Shown: one piece after another, positions 1 through 9,152 of the stretch
Layout: each line of letters begins with the position of its first letter
How positions within the stretch are numbered: the first letter of the stretch is position 1
From: Stenotrophomonas sp. YIM B06876
Lineage (GTDB): Bacteria > Pseudomonadota > Gammaproteobacteria > Xanthomonadales > Xanthomonadaceae
Assembly (NCBI RefSeq): GCF_030711595.1
Contig: NZ_JAUJUJ010000009.1
Location: 1-64,000, forward strand
Length of the DNA stretch: 64,000 nt
Reading direction: 5' to 3'
Notes under the pieces: generated by a model
Told to the model about the DNA's origin: nothing
What the model saw: the letters and a program-made list of their open reading frames with translations, nothing else
The model's database searches: none
Made by a program: the position numbers and the translations under genes

Positions 1-387
1 GATCCACGCGCGCGGATCGGCCGGGTCCAGCGTGCCGCCGCCGTCCCACGGTCGCGCGGTGGAGGCCTTGCGCCCGGCGTGCGCCAGCTGGATCCCCAGC
101 GGCATCGACGACCATTGCCGCACCGAGGCCAGCACCGAGGCCAGCGCCGCTTCGGTGGCATCGTCCCACAGCCCCAGGTCGGCCCAGCTGATCCGGCCTT
201 CCGGCAGCACCGCGGTGGCTTCGAGAATCAGCAGTCCGGCCCCGGATTGCGACAACTGGCCCAGATGGATGCGGTGCCAGTCGCTGGCGCAGCCATCGGT
301 GGACGAGTACATGCACATCGGCGCGATGACGATGCGGTTGGACAAGGACAAGGGACCGAAAGCGATCGGCGAAAAAAGCTGGCTCAA
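1..387 (-). CDS. Old yellow enzyme-family NADH:flavin oxidoreductase (YqjM/XenA type), C-terminus outside window
   Basis: FMN-dependent ene-reductase of the old yellow enzyme family; these reduce the C=C bond of activated alkenes using NAD(P)H. Only the first 129 codons are in the window. The visible part is the first half of the TIM barrel: NRIVIAPMCMYSS with the Cys typical of the thermophilic-like YqjM/XenA subclass, DWHRIHLGQL, GAGLLILEATAV and QLAHAGRKAS, the last carrying the substrate-binding His. I chose a TTG start at 387 because the frame meets a TAG at 415-417 and no ATG or GTG lies between; the Shine-Dalgarno sequence is weak. The gene is 120 bp downstream of the sirtuin gene on the same strand. 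Family assignment is firm; the substrate cannot be told. Confidence 0.85.
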   Translation of the reverse strand, partial: MSQLFSPIAFGPLSLSNRIVIAPMCMYSSTDGCASDWHRIHLGQLSQSGAGLLILEATAVLPEGRISWADLGLWDDATEAALASVLASVRQWSSMPLGIQLAHAGRKASTARPWDGGGTLDPADPRAWI

Positions 388-507
388 AGCAGACCCGGGA
401 AGAAAAACCGGGCGCTATTGCACTCCTGTAGCGGCGCGGACACAACCGCCCTGGTGGATCACTGTTTCGCAGCAATGGCCTGGCAGCGGAACCAGCGGAG
501 GTGGGTA

Positions 508-1317
508 TCAGTCCAGCAGGAATTCCAGCGCCGGCGCGCAAGCGGCGTCCACCTTCAGCGAGAGCAGCCCGTCGGCGCGGGTGCGGCCCAGATTCAGCGC
601 CGCCACCGGCAAACCGGCCTGTACCGCCGTGCGCACGAAGCGGAAGCCCGAATAGACCATCAATGAAGACCCCACCACCAGCACCGCATCGGCCTGCTGC
701 AGGTGCGCATGGGCGGCCTCGACCCGCGGCCGCGGCACGCTTTCGCCGAAGAACACCACATCCGGCTTGAGCATCCCGCCACACGCCGCGCACGCCGGCA
801 CCTGGAATCCGGTGAAATCGATCCCTTCCAGATCGGCATCGCCATCCGGCGCCGGCGTAGCAACCAGGCGTTCCCAGCCGGGATTGGCCGCCAGCAACGC
901 CTGCTGGAACTGCTCACGCGGCAGCCGCGCTTCGCAGCCCAGGCAGCGCACCTGGTCCATGCGTCCATGCAGGTCGATCACCGCGCGACTGCCGGCGGCC
1001 TGGTGCAGCCGGTCCACGTTCTGGGTCAGCAACACCTGCAGCTGCCCGCGGGCTTCGAGCCGGACCAGTGCGCGGTGGGTGGCGTTGGGTTGGGCGTGGC
1101 CGAAACGCGGCCAGCCCAGCAGGCTGCGCGCCCAATAACGCTGGCGGGTGGCCAGCTCGGCGGTGAAGGCCTGCCAGGTCACCGGCTGCGTCCGCTTCCA
1201 GCCGCCGTCGGCATCGCGGTAATCGGGAATGCCCGAATCGGTGCTGCAGCCGGCGCCGGTCAGCACGAACAGCCGCCGATGGCGGCCGATGAACTCACGC
1301 AGCGCGGCCGGGTCCAT
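508..1317 (-). CDS. Sir2-family NAD-dependent protein deacylase
   Basis: Cytoplasmic sirtuin, 269 aa, which removes acyl groups from lysines while consuming NAD+. Motifs in order: GAGCSTDSGIPDYR (NAD-binding loop, from about residue 21), TQNVD (99-103), catalytic His117 in DLHGR, and a four-Cys zinc site at C125/C128 and C176/C179, then FGE and VGSS. All catalytic and zinc residues are present. The ATG at 1317 is preferred because the Sir2 core begins about ten residues later; in-frame ATG 1326 and GTG 1338 are alternatives. It follows the thioesterase gene by 33 bp and is probably cotranscribed. The zinc-finger layout suggests class II or III, and the acyl specificity cannot be read from sequence. 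Confidence 0.9.
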   Translation of the reverse strand: MDPAALREFIGRHRRLFVLTGAGCSTDSGIPDYRDADGGWKRTQPVTWQAFTAELATRQRYWARSLLGWPRFGHAQPNATHRALVRLEARGQLQVLLTQNVDRLHQAAGSRAVIDLHGRMDQVRCLGCEARLPREQFQQALLAANPGWERLVATPAPDGDADLEGIDFTGFQVPACAACGGMLKPDVVFFGESVPRPRVEAAHAHLQQADAVLVVGSSLMVYSGFRFVRTAVQAGLPVAALNLGRTRADGLLSLKVDAACAPALEFLLD

Positions 1318-1350
1318 GCCCGCCATCGACGCAGACACCGGCGCTGCCGG

Positions 1351-1752
1351 TCAGGCCTTGGCGGCCAGCGGGGACACCGCCGCCGGCTTGCCGTCGGCAT
1401 CCAGCGCGATCATCACGAAATGACCGCGGGTGCACAGTTTGCGCTCGCCGCTGTGCAGGTCTTCGGTCACCAGTTCGACTTCGACCTTCATCGAGCTGCG
1501 GCCGACTTCGACAATGCGGCCGATGGTTTCCACCATCTGCCCGACCCGGATCGGCAGCTTGAAGTCCACCTGGTCCGACCGCGCGGTCACCACGGTGTGG
1601 CGTGAATAGCGCGCCGCGGCCAGGAACGCGGCCTTGTCCATCCATGCCAGCGCCTGGCCACCGAACAGCGTGCCCATGTGGTTGGTGTGGTTGGGGAACA
1701 CGATTTCCGCCATGCGGATTTCGGTCGGCGGATCCGCCTGGATCGAGGTCAT
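1351..1752 (-). CDS. Acyl-CoA thioesterase, hot-dog fold (YciA/BFIT-like)
   Basis: 133-residue single hot-dog domain of the acyl-CoA hydrolase family, which cleaves acyl-CoA to free acid and CoA in the cytoplasm. The family signature NHMGTLFGGQALAWMD is at about residues 23-38, with the active-site Asp at its end, followed by VDFKLPIRVGQMVE and a Ser/Met-rich strand. Length is normal for YciA-type enzymes. The ATG has an AAGGTGA Shine-Dalgarno nine bases upstream. It lies upstream of the sirtuin gene on the same strand. Chain-length preference is unknown. Confidence 0.88.
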   Translation of the reverse strand: MTSIQADPPTEIRMAEIVFPNHTNHMGTLFGGQALAWMDKAAFLAAARYSRHTVVTARSDQVDFKLPIRVGQMVETIGRIVEVGRSSMKVEVELVTEDLHSGERKLCTRGHFVMIALDADGKPAAVSPLAAKA

Positions 1753-2236
1753 GGGGGGCTATCACCTTGAAAGGTGCGTTGATGATACGCCCCAGGCCTG
1801 TGCGCCTGATCTATCGGCCACGCCGGGCAGGTCGAAATGCACGCGCAGGAACAAGCGCCCGGTTTTCCCGGCAGCCGTGCGCTGATGCGGGCAGCGCACG
1901 CGGCGATCGCCGCTTGTGTCGGCGGCAAGGGCGGGACTGGATGGGTAAACCCGGCACGTTGGGCGGTGCGGTTTGAATGCTGGAGATGGGGAGGGTGCAG
2001 CCAGGGCCGGCATGGGCTCGGTGCCAGTTGCAGTGGTGCTGCCGGGCATGCTGGCCCGCTGCTCGGGGCAAGCGCAGGAACGCGCATAGGCCGATCCGCG
2101 CAAGCTGGTTTGGGCCAGACGTCCGGCCTTGCCGTTGGTGCGTGGCGGGCAAGCACGCGTGCTTGGTGGCGCAGGCCCCGCCGACGGCAGACGCGGGATC
2201 TGTAGCAGGCGCGAACAACCGACCGGGAGATCACAC
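1753..2236. other. Gene-free stretch between thioesterase and serine hydrolase genes
   Basis: About 480 bp with open frames on both strands, none of which has a recognisable domain, a good ribosome site or protein-like composition. It should hold the promoter of the minus-strand thioesterase gene. The only clear structure is a perfect 14-bp palindrome, AAGCACGCGTGCTT, at 2151-2164. No terminator with a T-run was found. Confidence 0.5.
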
Positions 2237-3511
2237 CTAGAGATCGTACGAGAGCAGGTCGTGGCCGCTCGCCGCGCGCACGATGCGCTGGTGGACGAAG
2301 GAACCGCTGCCGCCGTTGGTCAGCACCACGATGCCGCGCCGGCGCTGCGCATCGCCCATCGCGAAGTTGCGGAAGATGTCGCCGTTGCTGCCGGAGTGGT
2401 AGAACACCGGTCCGTCGGCCGTCGCTTCCATGTTCCAGCCCAGCCCTTTCTCGGTCCATCGTCCGGGAAGCCGGATCTGCGGCGTGAGCATCGCCTGTCG
2501 TGTGGCCTCGCTGATTTCCCACGGCGCCCGTTGCCTGCGCGCCATCACCAGGGTCAGGAAGGTGGCGTAGTCCTGCACGCTCGTGCGCAGGCTCGCCGCC
2601 GCGTTGGCGACGATATCGCCCGGCCAGGTGACCCGTCCCGGTGGCGCCAGCGCCATCACCTCCGGCAGCGCGCGCACGGCGTCTTCGTACTTCCATGCCG
2701 ACAATGGTTTGCCCCAGCGGTCGGCGACCTGCTGGGCGAAGGTCCAGTGCTCGCGGAACATCTGCGGCGGCATGCCTTCGCCGGGCCGGTCATGCGCGCG
2801 ATGGCCATGGACCGAGCGCGCGGCCAGGTCGGCATTCCAGGTGTAGCTGCTGTCCTTCATGCCCGCCGGGCCGAACAGCAGCGCCTGCATCGACTGGTCC
2901 AGGCTTTGCCCGGTGATCGTCTCCACCGCCAGCTGCAACCAGAAGATGGCTTCACCGGAATAGTCGATGCGCGTTCCCGGCCTGACCATCGGCACTAGCT
3001 TTTCCGTTGCCGGCGACGTGCGCCAGTTCGGCAGGCCGGTGGAATGACGCAACACGTCGCGCGCGGTGATCCGCTCGATCCACGGATGGTCGGCCAGATA
3101 ATCCGGTCGCCGGTAGCGCACCAGCGGAACATCCAGATCGATCACTGCCTGGTCCACCAGCTGCAACACCAGATAGGCGAACACCGGCTTGCCGAGAGAG
3201 GCGTCCTCGAAGATCGTGCGCGCGTCCACCGGCTGGCGGGTGAGCGCATGGGTCACCCCGAACGGCCGGCTCCATACGACTTCACCGTCTTCGACCACGG
3301 CGATGGCAACGCCGGGCACGGCGAAGGCCTCCATGAGCCGCGGCAACCGGTGGAGAAATTCATCCGGAGGAATCCACGAAGCGGACCCGTGGACGCAGGA
3401 GCGCGCCAGTGCGGTGCGAGGTAACAGGCTCGATGCGCCCGCGGCGGCGGCCAGCGCGAGGAAACGGCGGCGATCGGGCGAAAGAGGCGCCGCTCGGGAA
3501 CCCGTTTTCAC
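2237..3511 (-). CDS. Tat-exported beta-lactamase-family serine hydrolase
   Basis: Penicillin-binding-protein/class C beta-lactamase fold, 424 aa, probably periplasmic. The N-terminus carries a twin-arginine signal (PDRRRFLALAAAAGASS, ending near ALA). Active-site elements: SLGK (SxxK nucleophile and base), a Tyr in DYSGEA corresponding to the YxN motif, and HSGSNGD in place of the KTG box. HSG is common in esterases, D-aminopeptidases and peptidases of this family, so beta-lactam hydrolysis is not implied. I start it at GTG 3511 because this places the Tat signal at the N-terminus; the frame stays open upstream to 3799 but that part has no protein character. The upstream PDZ protein gene ends 71 bp away on the same strand. 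Substrate unknown. Confidence 0.8.
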   Translation of the reverse strand: MKTGSRAAPLSPDRRRFLALAAAAGASSLLPRTALARSCVHGSASWIPPDEFLHRLPRLMEAFAVPGVAIAVVEDGEVVWSRPFGVTHALTRQPVDARTIFEDASLGKPVFAYLVLQLVDQAVIDLDVPLVRYRRPDYLADHPWIERITARDVLRHSTGLPNWRTSPATEKLVPMVRPGTRIDYSGEAIFWLQLAVETITGQSLDQSMQALLFGPAGMKDSSYTWNADLAARSVHGHRAHDRPGEGMPPQMFREHWTFAQQVADRWGKPLSAWKYEDAVRALPEVMALAPPGRVTWPGDIVANAAASLRTSVQDYATFLTLVMARRQRAPWEISEATRQAMLTPQIRLPGRWTEKGLGWNMEATADGPVFYHSGSNGDIFRNFAMGDAQRRRGIVVLTNGGSGSFVHQRIVRAASGHDLLSYDL

Positions 3512-3582
3512 ATTGGCGAGGTCTTCGCTGCAGGCATCAGGTTGATGGCCCGGGGCCAAAAACCGCGGGATGACCCCCTTGC

Positions 3583-5130
3583 TCAAGGCCCGACCGGCCA
3601 CGGGAAGAGGCGCGCGCTGCCGCCATCGGCCACGATCATGTCCGCCCAGCGCTTGTCGATCAGTTCCTTCGAACGGTTGCAGAACTGCACCGCCATCTGC
3701 GAACCGCCGAAGTGCTTGTAGGTGGTGCTCATGCAGAAGGTCTCGCCGGCGAACACGCCGGAGTTGTCGTGGCAGGACGGGGTCGGGAAAGCCGCCCACT
3801 TGCCCGGATGCGCCTGGATGACGGCATTGATCAGGTGCATCACCGAGTCACCCATCGCGGCCTGGCTGGCGGGCATCTGCCAGATCGGCACGCGCAGCTG
3901 CAACGACTCCTTCGAGCGCGTGACGAGCGCCGTGCAGTACGGGCCAGCATCCGCTGCATCGGGTGCACTGGGCGCAGCGGGTGCCGGCGCAGCAGCAGTT
4001 GCCGGCAATGCGGCCGTTGCAGTGGCGGTCAGTGCTGGCAGCGCGGAGGGAACCACGACCTTGAGATCCAGCATCCGGCGCTCGCGCCACACCCGTACCG
4101 GCGCTTCGAAACCGGGGCGCAGCCGGCCGACGATGGCCGGCACGTCGCCGTCGGCGTTGACCGCCTGGCCGGCGATTTCCAGCAGCACGTCCATCGGTTT
4201 GATGCCCGCCTTCATCGCCGCGCTGCCGTTGCCGACCTCCACCACCCACGCGCCCTGCGTGGAGGACAGGCCGAGTGCCTGGGCCAGTTCGGCGCTGACG
4301 CCGGTTATCCGGATGCCCAGGCCCGTCGCCGGCAACGAGGCCGGCGGCGATGCAGCCGGCGCGGCCACGACCGGGGTCGCGCCAATGGGGGCAACTTCCG
4401 CGTCGCTGGGCGTCCACGCGATCTGGTCGAACTTCATGTTGAAGCCGTTGAAGTGCTTGAGGATCTGCCGCTGCTGGTAATCGGCCTCGGCCTGCGTATC
4501 GAACGGCAGGCAATCACCGTTCTCCGGCAGGCCATGCGCCCGCACCTGCTGCTTGAACTGCCGCGTGTAGGCGGCGGCCCGGTCGTACATGGCCATCGGG
4601 TTGCCACCGGGCAGCCTGCGCGCGAACACCGAGGTGGCCACCGTGTGGCTGCGGCTGTTGGGGACGTTGGCGTCGACCTGAAAACAGTAGAAATAGCCGG
4701 TCAACTCCGCAGGTGGCGTCGCCGCCGTGGCCGGCGACCAGGCTGCGGGCGTCCATGCCACCTCGCGCCAGTCGCCAACCTTGATGAAGTACATGCGTTT
4801 GTCCCACATCGCACGCTGCTCCTCGCGCAACGACGCGGCCTGGTCCCGGGTGGGCAGGACGAGGCAGCTCTTGCTGCCGTCGCCGCCCAGGGCCATCACG
4901 TGAGCCAGGAACTCGCTGGCCAGTTCCTGGCTGCGCTGGAAGCCGGCCGGGTCGCCGGGCGCATGGGTCACCGGGAATACCGGCGAGGCCCAGATCCTGG
5001 CCTGCGCGCTGCTGTTGTCGGTCACCGTGCAGAAGCCGAATTCCTGCGGCGGGGTGGCCGGCGTCTCGGCTTTGGCGGTGACGCAGGGCAGACTGCCGAC
5101 GACCAGCGCCAGCCAAGCGAAACGCTGCAT
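3583..5130 (-). CDS. Secreted protein with central PDZ domain and three Cys-containing modules
   Basis: 515 aa with a Sec signal peptide (MQRFAWLALVVGSLPCVTAKA). I recognise no enzyme. After the signal come two related modules of about 100 residues, each beginning with F-x-F/Y-C and ending near IAWTP or VAWTP and each with a second Cys (SCLVLP; DCLPFD). A PDZ-like domain follows (GLGIRITGVSAELAQALGL ... AGIKPMDVLLEIAGQ ... VRVWRERRMLDLKVVV), then an Ala/Pro linker, then a third, divergent module (YCTALV ... SCHDNSG ... FCMSTT). The paired Cys suggest disulfides in the periplasm. The ATG has a strong AGGGGGA ribosome site. The layout suggests a triplicated small fold interrupted by PDZ; the function is unknown. 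Confidence 0.7.
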   Translation of the reverse strand: MQRFAWLALVVGSLPCVTAKAETPATPPQEFGFCTVTDNSSAQARIWASPVFPVTHAPGDPAGFQRSQELASEFLAHVMALGGDGSKSCLVLPTRDQAASLREEQRAMWDKRMYFIKVGDWREVAWTPAAWSPATAATPPAELTGYFYCFQVDANVPNSRSHTVATSVFARRLPGGNPMAMYDRAAAYTRQFKQQVRAHGLPENGDCLPFDTQAEADYQQRQILKHFNGFNMKFDQIAWTPSDAEVAPIGATPVVAAPAASPPASLPATGLGIRITGVSAELAQALGLSSTQGAWVVEVGNGSAAMKAGIKPMDVLLEIAGQAVNADGDVPAIVGRLRPGFEAPVRVWRERRMLDLKVVVPSALPALTATATAALPATAAAPAPAAPSAPDAADAGPYCTALVTRSKESLQLRVPIWQMPASQAAMGDSVMHLINAVIQAHPGKWAAFPTPSCHDNSGVFAGETFCMSTTYKHFGGSQMAVQFCNRSKELIDKRWADMIVADGGSARLFPWPVGP

Positions 5131-5278
5131 GGTTTCCCCCTGTCGACGGCACCGGTCGGGTGCTTGGCATCGGCGCGCCCAACAATAGCGGACCGACCGG
5201 TCGCCTGCAAAGCAACGCGGCGGGAACGCCATCCGCCGCCGAAGGGAGGGGCGCAGGCGTTCCCGCAGGGCCTGGGAG

Positions 5279-6301
5279 TCAGAACGCCATGTCGAAGCTG
5301 ACCTCGCCCTGCACGCCGACCTGGTAGGCCGAGGCGCGACGCTCGAAGAAGTTGGTCAGTTCCTGCACGTCCTGCAATTCCATGAACGGCAACGGGTTGC
5401 GCACGTTGTATTTCCTGGCCATGCCCAGCTTGAGGAAGTGGTTGTCGGCGCAATGCTGCAGGTACTGGCGCATGTCGCGGGTGGAGATGCCGGCCACACC
5501 GCCGGACAGCACATCCTCGGCGAACTGCACTTCGCACTCGATCGCCTCGGCCAGCATGGCGTACACCTGCTGCTTCATGTCCTCGTCGAACAGGTCCGGC
5601 TCCTCGGCGCGCACGGTGCGCACGCACTCGTAGGCGAACTCCATGTGGCAGCTCTCGTCGCGGAACACCCAGTTGGTGCCCGACGCCAGGCCCGGCAACA
5701 GGCCGCGCGAACGGAAGTAGTACACGTAGGCGAACGCGGCGAAGAAGAACAGGCCTTCGATGCAGGCGGCGAAACAGATCTGGTTGAGCAGGAACTGGCG
5801 GCGCTGGGCACGGGTCTCGATGCGGGTCAGGTCCTGGATCGAGTCGATCCACTTGAAGCAGAACTCGGCCTTGGTCCTGATCGCCGGGATGTTCTCCACC
5901 GCCGCGAACGCCCGGGTGCGCTCGTCCGGATCGGGCAGGTAATTGTCCAGCAGGGTCAGGTAGAACTGCACGTGCAGGGCTTCCTCGTACAGCTGCCGCG
6001 ACAGGTACATGCGCGCCTCGGGCGCGTTGAGGTGCTGGTACAGGTTCAGCACCAGGTTGTTGGACACGATCGAATCGCCGGTGGCGAAGAACGCGACCAG
6101 CCGGTGGATCAGATGACGGTCGGCCGGCGACATCTTCGAATGCAGGTCGGTGATGTCGATCTGGAAATTGATCTCCTCCACCGTCCACGAGTTCTTGATC
6201 GCGTTGCGGTACATCTCGTAGAAATGCGGATAACGCATCGGGCGCAGGGTCAGCTCGAAGCCGGGATCGAGCAGCATCTGCTGGGGCGTGTTTTCGGACA
6301 T
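5279..6301 (-). CDS. nrdB: Class Ia ribonucleoside-diphosphate reductase, beta subunit
   Basis: Radical-bearing small subunit of ribonucleotide reductase, 340 aa; its diiron-tyrosyl radical drives nucleotide reduction in NrdA. Metal ligands are readable: Asp76 (FFATGDSIV), Glu107 and His110 (YEEALH), Glu182 (ACIEGLFFF), Glu216 and His219 (RDESCH). The radical Tyr114 sits four residues after His110, as in canonical enzymes. With Asp as first ligand and Tyr at the radical site, this is not the Phe-containing class Ic type of Chlamydia. It is the third gene of nrdA-orf75-nrdB, downstream of the cobalamin riboswitch. Confidence 0.96.
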   Translation of the reverse strand: MSENTPQQMLLDPGFELTLRPMRYPHFYEMYRNAIKNSWTVEEINFQIDITDLHSKMSPADRHLIHRLVAFFATGDSIVSNNLVLNLYQHLNAPEARMYLSRQLYEEALHVQFYLTLLDNYLPDPDERTRAFAAVENIPAIRTKAEFCFKWIDSIQDLTRIETRAQRRQFLLNQICFAACIEGLFFFAAFAYVYYFRSRGLLPGLASGTNWVFRDESCHMEFAYECVRTVRAEEPDLFDEDMKQQVYAMLAEAIECEVQFAEDVLSGGVAGISTRDMRQYLQHCADNHFLKLGMARKYNVRNPLPFMELQDVQELTNFFERRASAYQVGVQGEVSFDMAF

Positions 6302-6365
6302 GTTCGGTTGCCTTGTCTTTCTTCGCCCGGTGGGCAGGCGAAGCGGGTTCGATAGTTCGGAACAG

Positions 6366-6593
6366 TCAGTCGCGTTCGTAATCGTCGTGCGCGTGCTGGC
6401 TGATGTAGGTGCTCAGGCCTTTGCCGGCTGCGGCAAGTTGCTTCATGCAGGCCACCTTGCGGGTACCGGCGCGGCCGAGGCTGCTGTATTCGTAAGCTTG
6501 TTCGCGGTTGCGGAATTTCACGAAGATCGAGGTGGCGGTGATCCGGTAGGCCTCGACCCCGGAGTCACCCGCACGGTTGGCGTATCGCTTCAT
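6366..6593 (-). CDS. Small conserved protein between nrdA and nrdB (KTSC-like)
   Basis: 75-residue basic cytoplasmic protein starting MKRYANRAGDSGVEAY. The middle (ITATSIFVKFRNREQAYEYS) resembles a KTSC-type fold: a short beta-hairpin with an F-R-N turn and aromatic YxY. The ATG at 6593 is preceded by GGAGAGTGGGG, a good ribosome site; a longer frame starting at 6662 is unlikely. It sits between nrdA and nrdB, 144 and 64 bp from its neighbours on the same strand, and is very likely cotranscribed. No function is known to me; a role linked to RNR is inference from position only. Confidence 0.7.
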   Translation of the reverse strand: MKRYANRAGDSGVEAYRITATSIFVKFRNREQAYEYSSLGRAGTRKVACMKQLAAAGKGLSTYISQHAHDDYERD

Positions 6594-6737
6594 CCCCACT
6601 CTCCATTTCGATGCCTTCACTGTCGCAGCGGCCGGACTGCAGGAAAGCACATGCCGGATCACCGCTGCGGCTGACTGTCTACAAGCTTTCCGGTGCTGCC
6701 GGGAAGAACCGGGGGTGTCCGGCCCTTCCCGATTTCC

Positions 6738-9152
6738 TTACTGGCAGGCCTCGCAGCTTTCCGGGTTCTCCAGCGAGCAGGCTAGCGCCTCGTCCGGCGT
6801 GAATGCCGGGGCGGGCGCGGTCACCGCCGCGTGGTTGACGGTGGTCTTGGCGATCCGGGTGGCCGGGCGCGAGCGCAGGTAGTAGGTGGTCTTGATGCCC
6901 TGCTTCCACGCGTACATGTACATCGACGACATCGCGCCGATGTTCGGGCTTTCCATGAACAGGTTGAGCGAGGCGCTCTGGTCGATGAAGGCGCCGCGCT
7001 CGGCGGCCATGTCGATCAGCGCGCGCATCGGCAGTTCCCAGGCGGTGCGGTACACCTGTCGCAGTGCGTCGGGAATCTGCGGCAGGTTCTGGATCGAGCC
7101 GTCGGCCAGCTTGATCGCATCGCGCATTTCCGCCGTCCACAGGCCCAGCTTCTTCAACTCGCCGACCAGGTAGCGGTTGACCTGCAGGAAGTCGCCGGAC
7201 AGGGTTTCGCGCTTGAACAGGTTGGACACCTGCGGCTCCACGCATTCGTAGCAGCCGGCGATCGAGGCGATGGTCGCGGTCGGGGCGATGGCGATCAGCA
7301 GCGAGTTGCGCAAGCCATGCTGCTGGATGCGCGCCCGCAGGGCATCCCAGCGCGCGGTATCGGCCGGCACCACGTTCCAGGCATCGAACTGCAACGCGCC
7401 GCTGGCGGCACGGGTGTCATTGAACGAGGGATGCGGGCCACGCTCGACGGCCAGTTCGCACGAGGTCTCCAGCGCGTGGAAGTAGATCGTCTCGGCGATC
7501 TGCCGGGACAGCGCGCGCGCCTGCTCCGAATCGAACGGCAGCCGCTTTCGGAAGAACACGTCCTGCAGGCCCATGCAGCCCAGACCCACCGGCCGCCAGC
7601 GCAGGTTGCCGCGCCGCGCGGTCTCGATCGGGTAGAAGTTCAGGTCGATCACGCGGTCGAGCTGGCGCACGGCCAGCCGCACGGTTTCGGCCAGTTTTTC
7701 GAAATCGAAATCGCCGTGCACGTCGAAGTGGTTGCCCAGGTTGATCGAACCCAGGTTGCACACCGCGGTCTCGTCGTTGGAGGTGATCTCCAGGATCTCG
7801 GTGCACAGGTTGGACAGATGGATCACATTGCCCGGGCGCAGGGTCTGGTTGCTGGCGTTGTTGCACTTGTCCTTGAACGTCATCCAGCCGTTGCCAGTCT
7901 CGGCCAGCGTGCGCATCATGCGCCCGTACAGCTTGCGCGCGGAAATCGTCTTGCCGGCCTTGCCCTGCATTTCCGCCTGCACATAGGCGCGCTCGAACGC
8001 GTCGCCATACAGGTCGGTCAGCTCCGGCACCACGCTCGGGTCGAACAGCGACCATTCCTGGTCGGCCTCCACGCGCGCCATGAACAGATCCGGCACCCAG
8101 TTGGCCAGGTTCAGGTTATGGGTGCGGCGTGAGTCGTCACCGGCGTTGTCGCGCAGCTCGAGGAAATCCTCGATATCGGCGTGCCAGGTTTCCAGGTACA
8201 CGCACGCCGCGCCCTTGCGCTTGCCGCCCTGGTTGACCGCCGCCACCGACGAATCCAGCGTTTTCAGCCACGGCACGATGCCGTTGGAATGGCCGTTGGT
8301 GGATTTGATCAGCGAGCCGCGCGAACGCACCCGCGAATAGCTCACGCCGATGCCGCCGCTGAACTTGGACAGCTGCGCGATATCGCCGTACTTGGCGTAG
8401 ATCGACTCGAGCGAATCCAGCGGCGAATCCAGCAGGAAGCACGAGGACAACTGCTCGTGCACCGTTCCGGAATTGAACAGGGTCGGGCTGGACGGCAGGT
8501 AGTCCAGATTGCCCATGCGCTGGTACAGCGCCAGCGCCTCGGGCACGTCCTCGCTCAGCGCGCTGGCGATGCGCAGGAAGAACTGCTGCGGGGTCTCGAG
8601 CACCTTGCGCGAATGCGGATGGCGCAGCAGGTAACGGTCATACAGCGTGCGCAGGCCGAAGTAGTCGAAATGCAGGTCCAGCGACACATCGATGGCGTCG
8701 TTGAGCTTGCGCGCGTTGGTCTGCACGAAGCCCAGCAGGCGCTCGTTGATCAGGCCGACCTCATGGCCACGGGCGATCGACTGCGAGAAGGCGTGGATCT
8801 CCTGCCCGGACACTTCCTTGGCGATGAAGCTGGCCAGCAGCCGCGCGGCCAGGCGGCCGTATTCGGGCTCCTCGCCGATCAGCAGCGCGGCGGTGCGGAT
8901 CGACAGCTCGTCCAGCTCCTGGGTGGTGGCGCCGTTGTACAGGCCGGAGATGGTGCGGGTGGCCACGCGCATCGGGTCCACCGCGTGCAGGCCCTCGCAG
9001 CAGCGCTGGATCGCGCGCACGATCTTGTTCAGGTCCACCGGCTCGACCACGCCGTTGCGCTTGGTCACGCTCATCGCGGTGGCGGTCGGCGGCGGGGTCA
9101 GCAGGAATCCGTCTTCGGTGGCGGCGATGGCGGGTGTTTCGGAAATGGTCAC
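6738..9152 (-). CDS. nrdA: Class Ia ribonucleoside-diphosphate reductase, alpha subunit
   Basis: Catalytic large subunit, 804 aa, converting NDPs to dNDPs. An N-terminal ATP-cone allosteric domain starts at VTKRNGVVEPVDLNKIVRA, followed by the ten-stranded barrel. Active-site features: SSCFLLDS (reducible Cys), NLCTEI (Asn, thiyl Cys and Glu of the finger loop), and the C-terminal redox pair in the tail ESCEACQ that is re-reduced by thioredoxin or glutaredoxin. I place the start at GTG 9152, with GGAGAAACGCC just upstream, rather than at in-frame codons further out that fall in the riboswitch leader. First gene of the nrd operon, behind a 5' leader containing a cobalamin riboswitch. Confidence 0.96.
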   Translation of the reverse strand: MTISETPAIAATEDGFLLTPPPTATAMSVTKRNGVVEPVDLNKIVRAIQRCCEGLHAVDPMRVATRTISGLYNGATTQELDELSIRTAALLIGEEPEYGRLAARLLASFIAKEVSGQEIHAFSQSIARGHEVGLINERLLGFVQTNARKLNDAIDVSLDLHFDYFGLRTLYDRYLLRHPHSRKVLETPQQFFLRIASALSEDVPEALALYQRMGNLDYLPSSPTLFNSGTVHEQLSSCFLLDSPLDSLESIYAKYGDIAQLSKFSGGIGVSYSRVRSRGSLIKSTNGHSNGIVPWLKTLDSSVAAVNQGGKRKGAACVYLETWHADIEDFLELRDNAGDDSRRTHNLNLANWVPDLFMARVEADQEWSLFDPSVVPELTDLYGDAFERAYVQAEMQGKAGKTISARKLYGRMMRTLAETGNGWMTFKDKCNNASNQTLRPGNVIHLSNLCTEILEITSNDETAVCNLGSINLGNHFDVHGDFDFEKLAETVRLAVRQLDRVIDLNFYPIETARRGNLRWRPVGLGCMGLQDVFFRKRLPFDSEQARALSRQIAETIYFHALETSCELAVERGPHPSFNDTRAASGALQFDAWNVVPADTARWDALRARIQQHGLRNSLLIAIAPTATIASIAGCYECVEPQVSNLFKRETLSGDFLQVNRYLVGELKKLGLWTAEMRDAIKLADGSIQNLPQIPDALRQVYRTAWELPMRALIDMAAERGAFIDQSASLNLFMESPNIGAMSSMYMYAWKQGIKTTYYLRSRPATRIAKTTVNHAAVTAPAPAFTPDEALACSLENPESCEACQ

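Noticed and set aside
32-666. Plus-strand open frames at the left edge
   Set aside because: They lie antisense to a well-matched old yellow enzyme reading on the minus strand.
2237-3511. Class C beta-lactamase resistance gene
   Set aside because: The third motif is HSG, not KTG, and family members of this kind are mostly esterases or peptidases; resistance is not supported.
5279-6301. NrdB as a class Ic (Phe-containing) subunit, suggested by the FFATGDS-type sequence
   Set aside because: Tyr114 is at the radical position and the first ligand is Asp76, so it is canonical class Ia.
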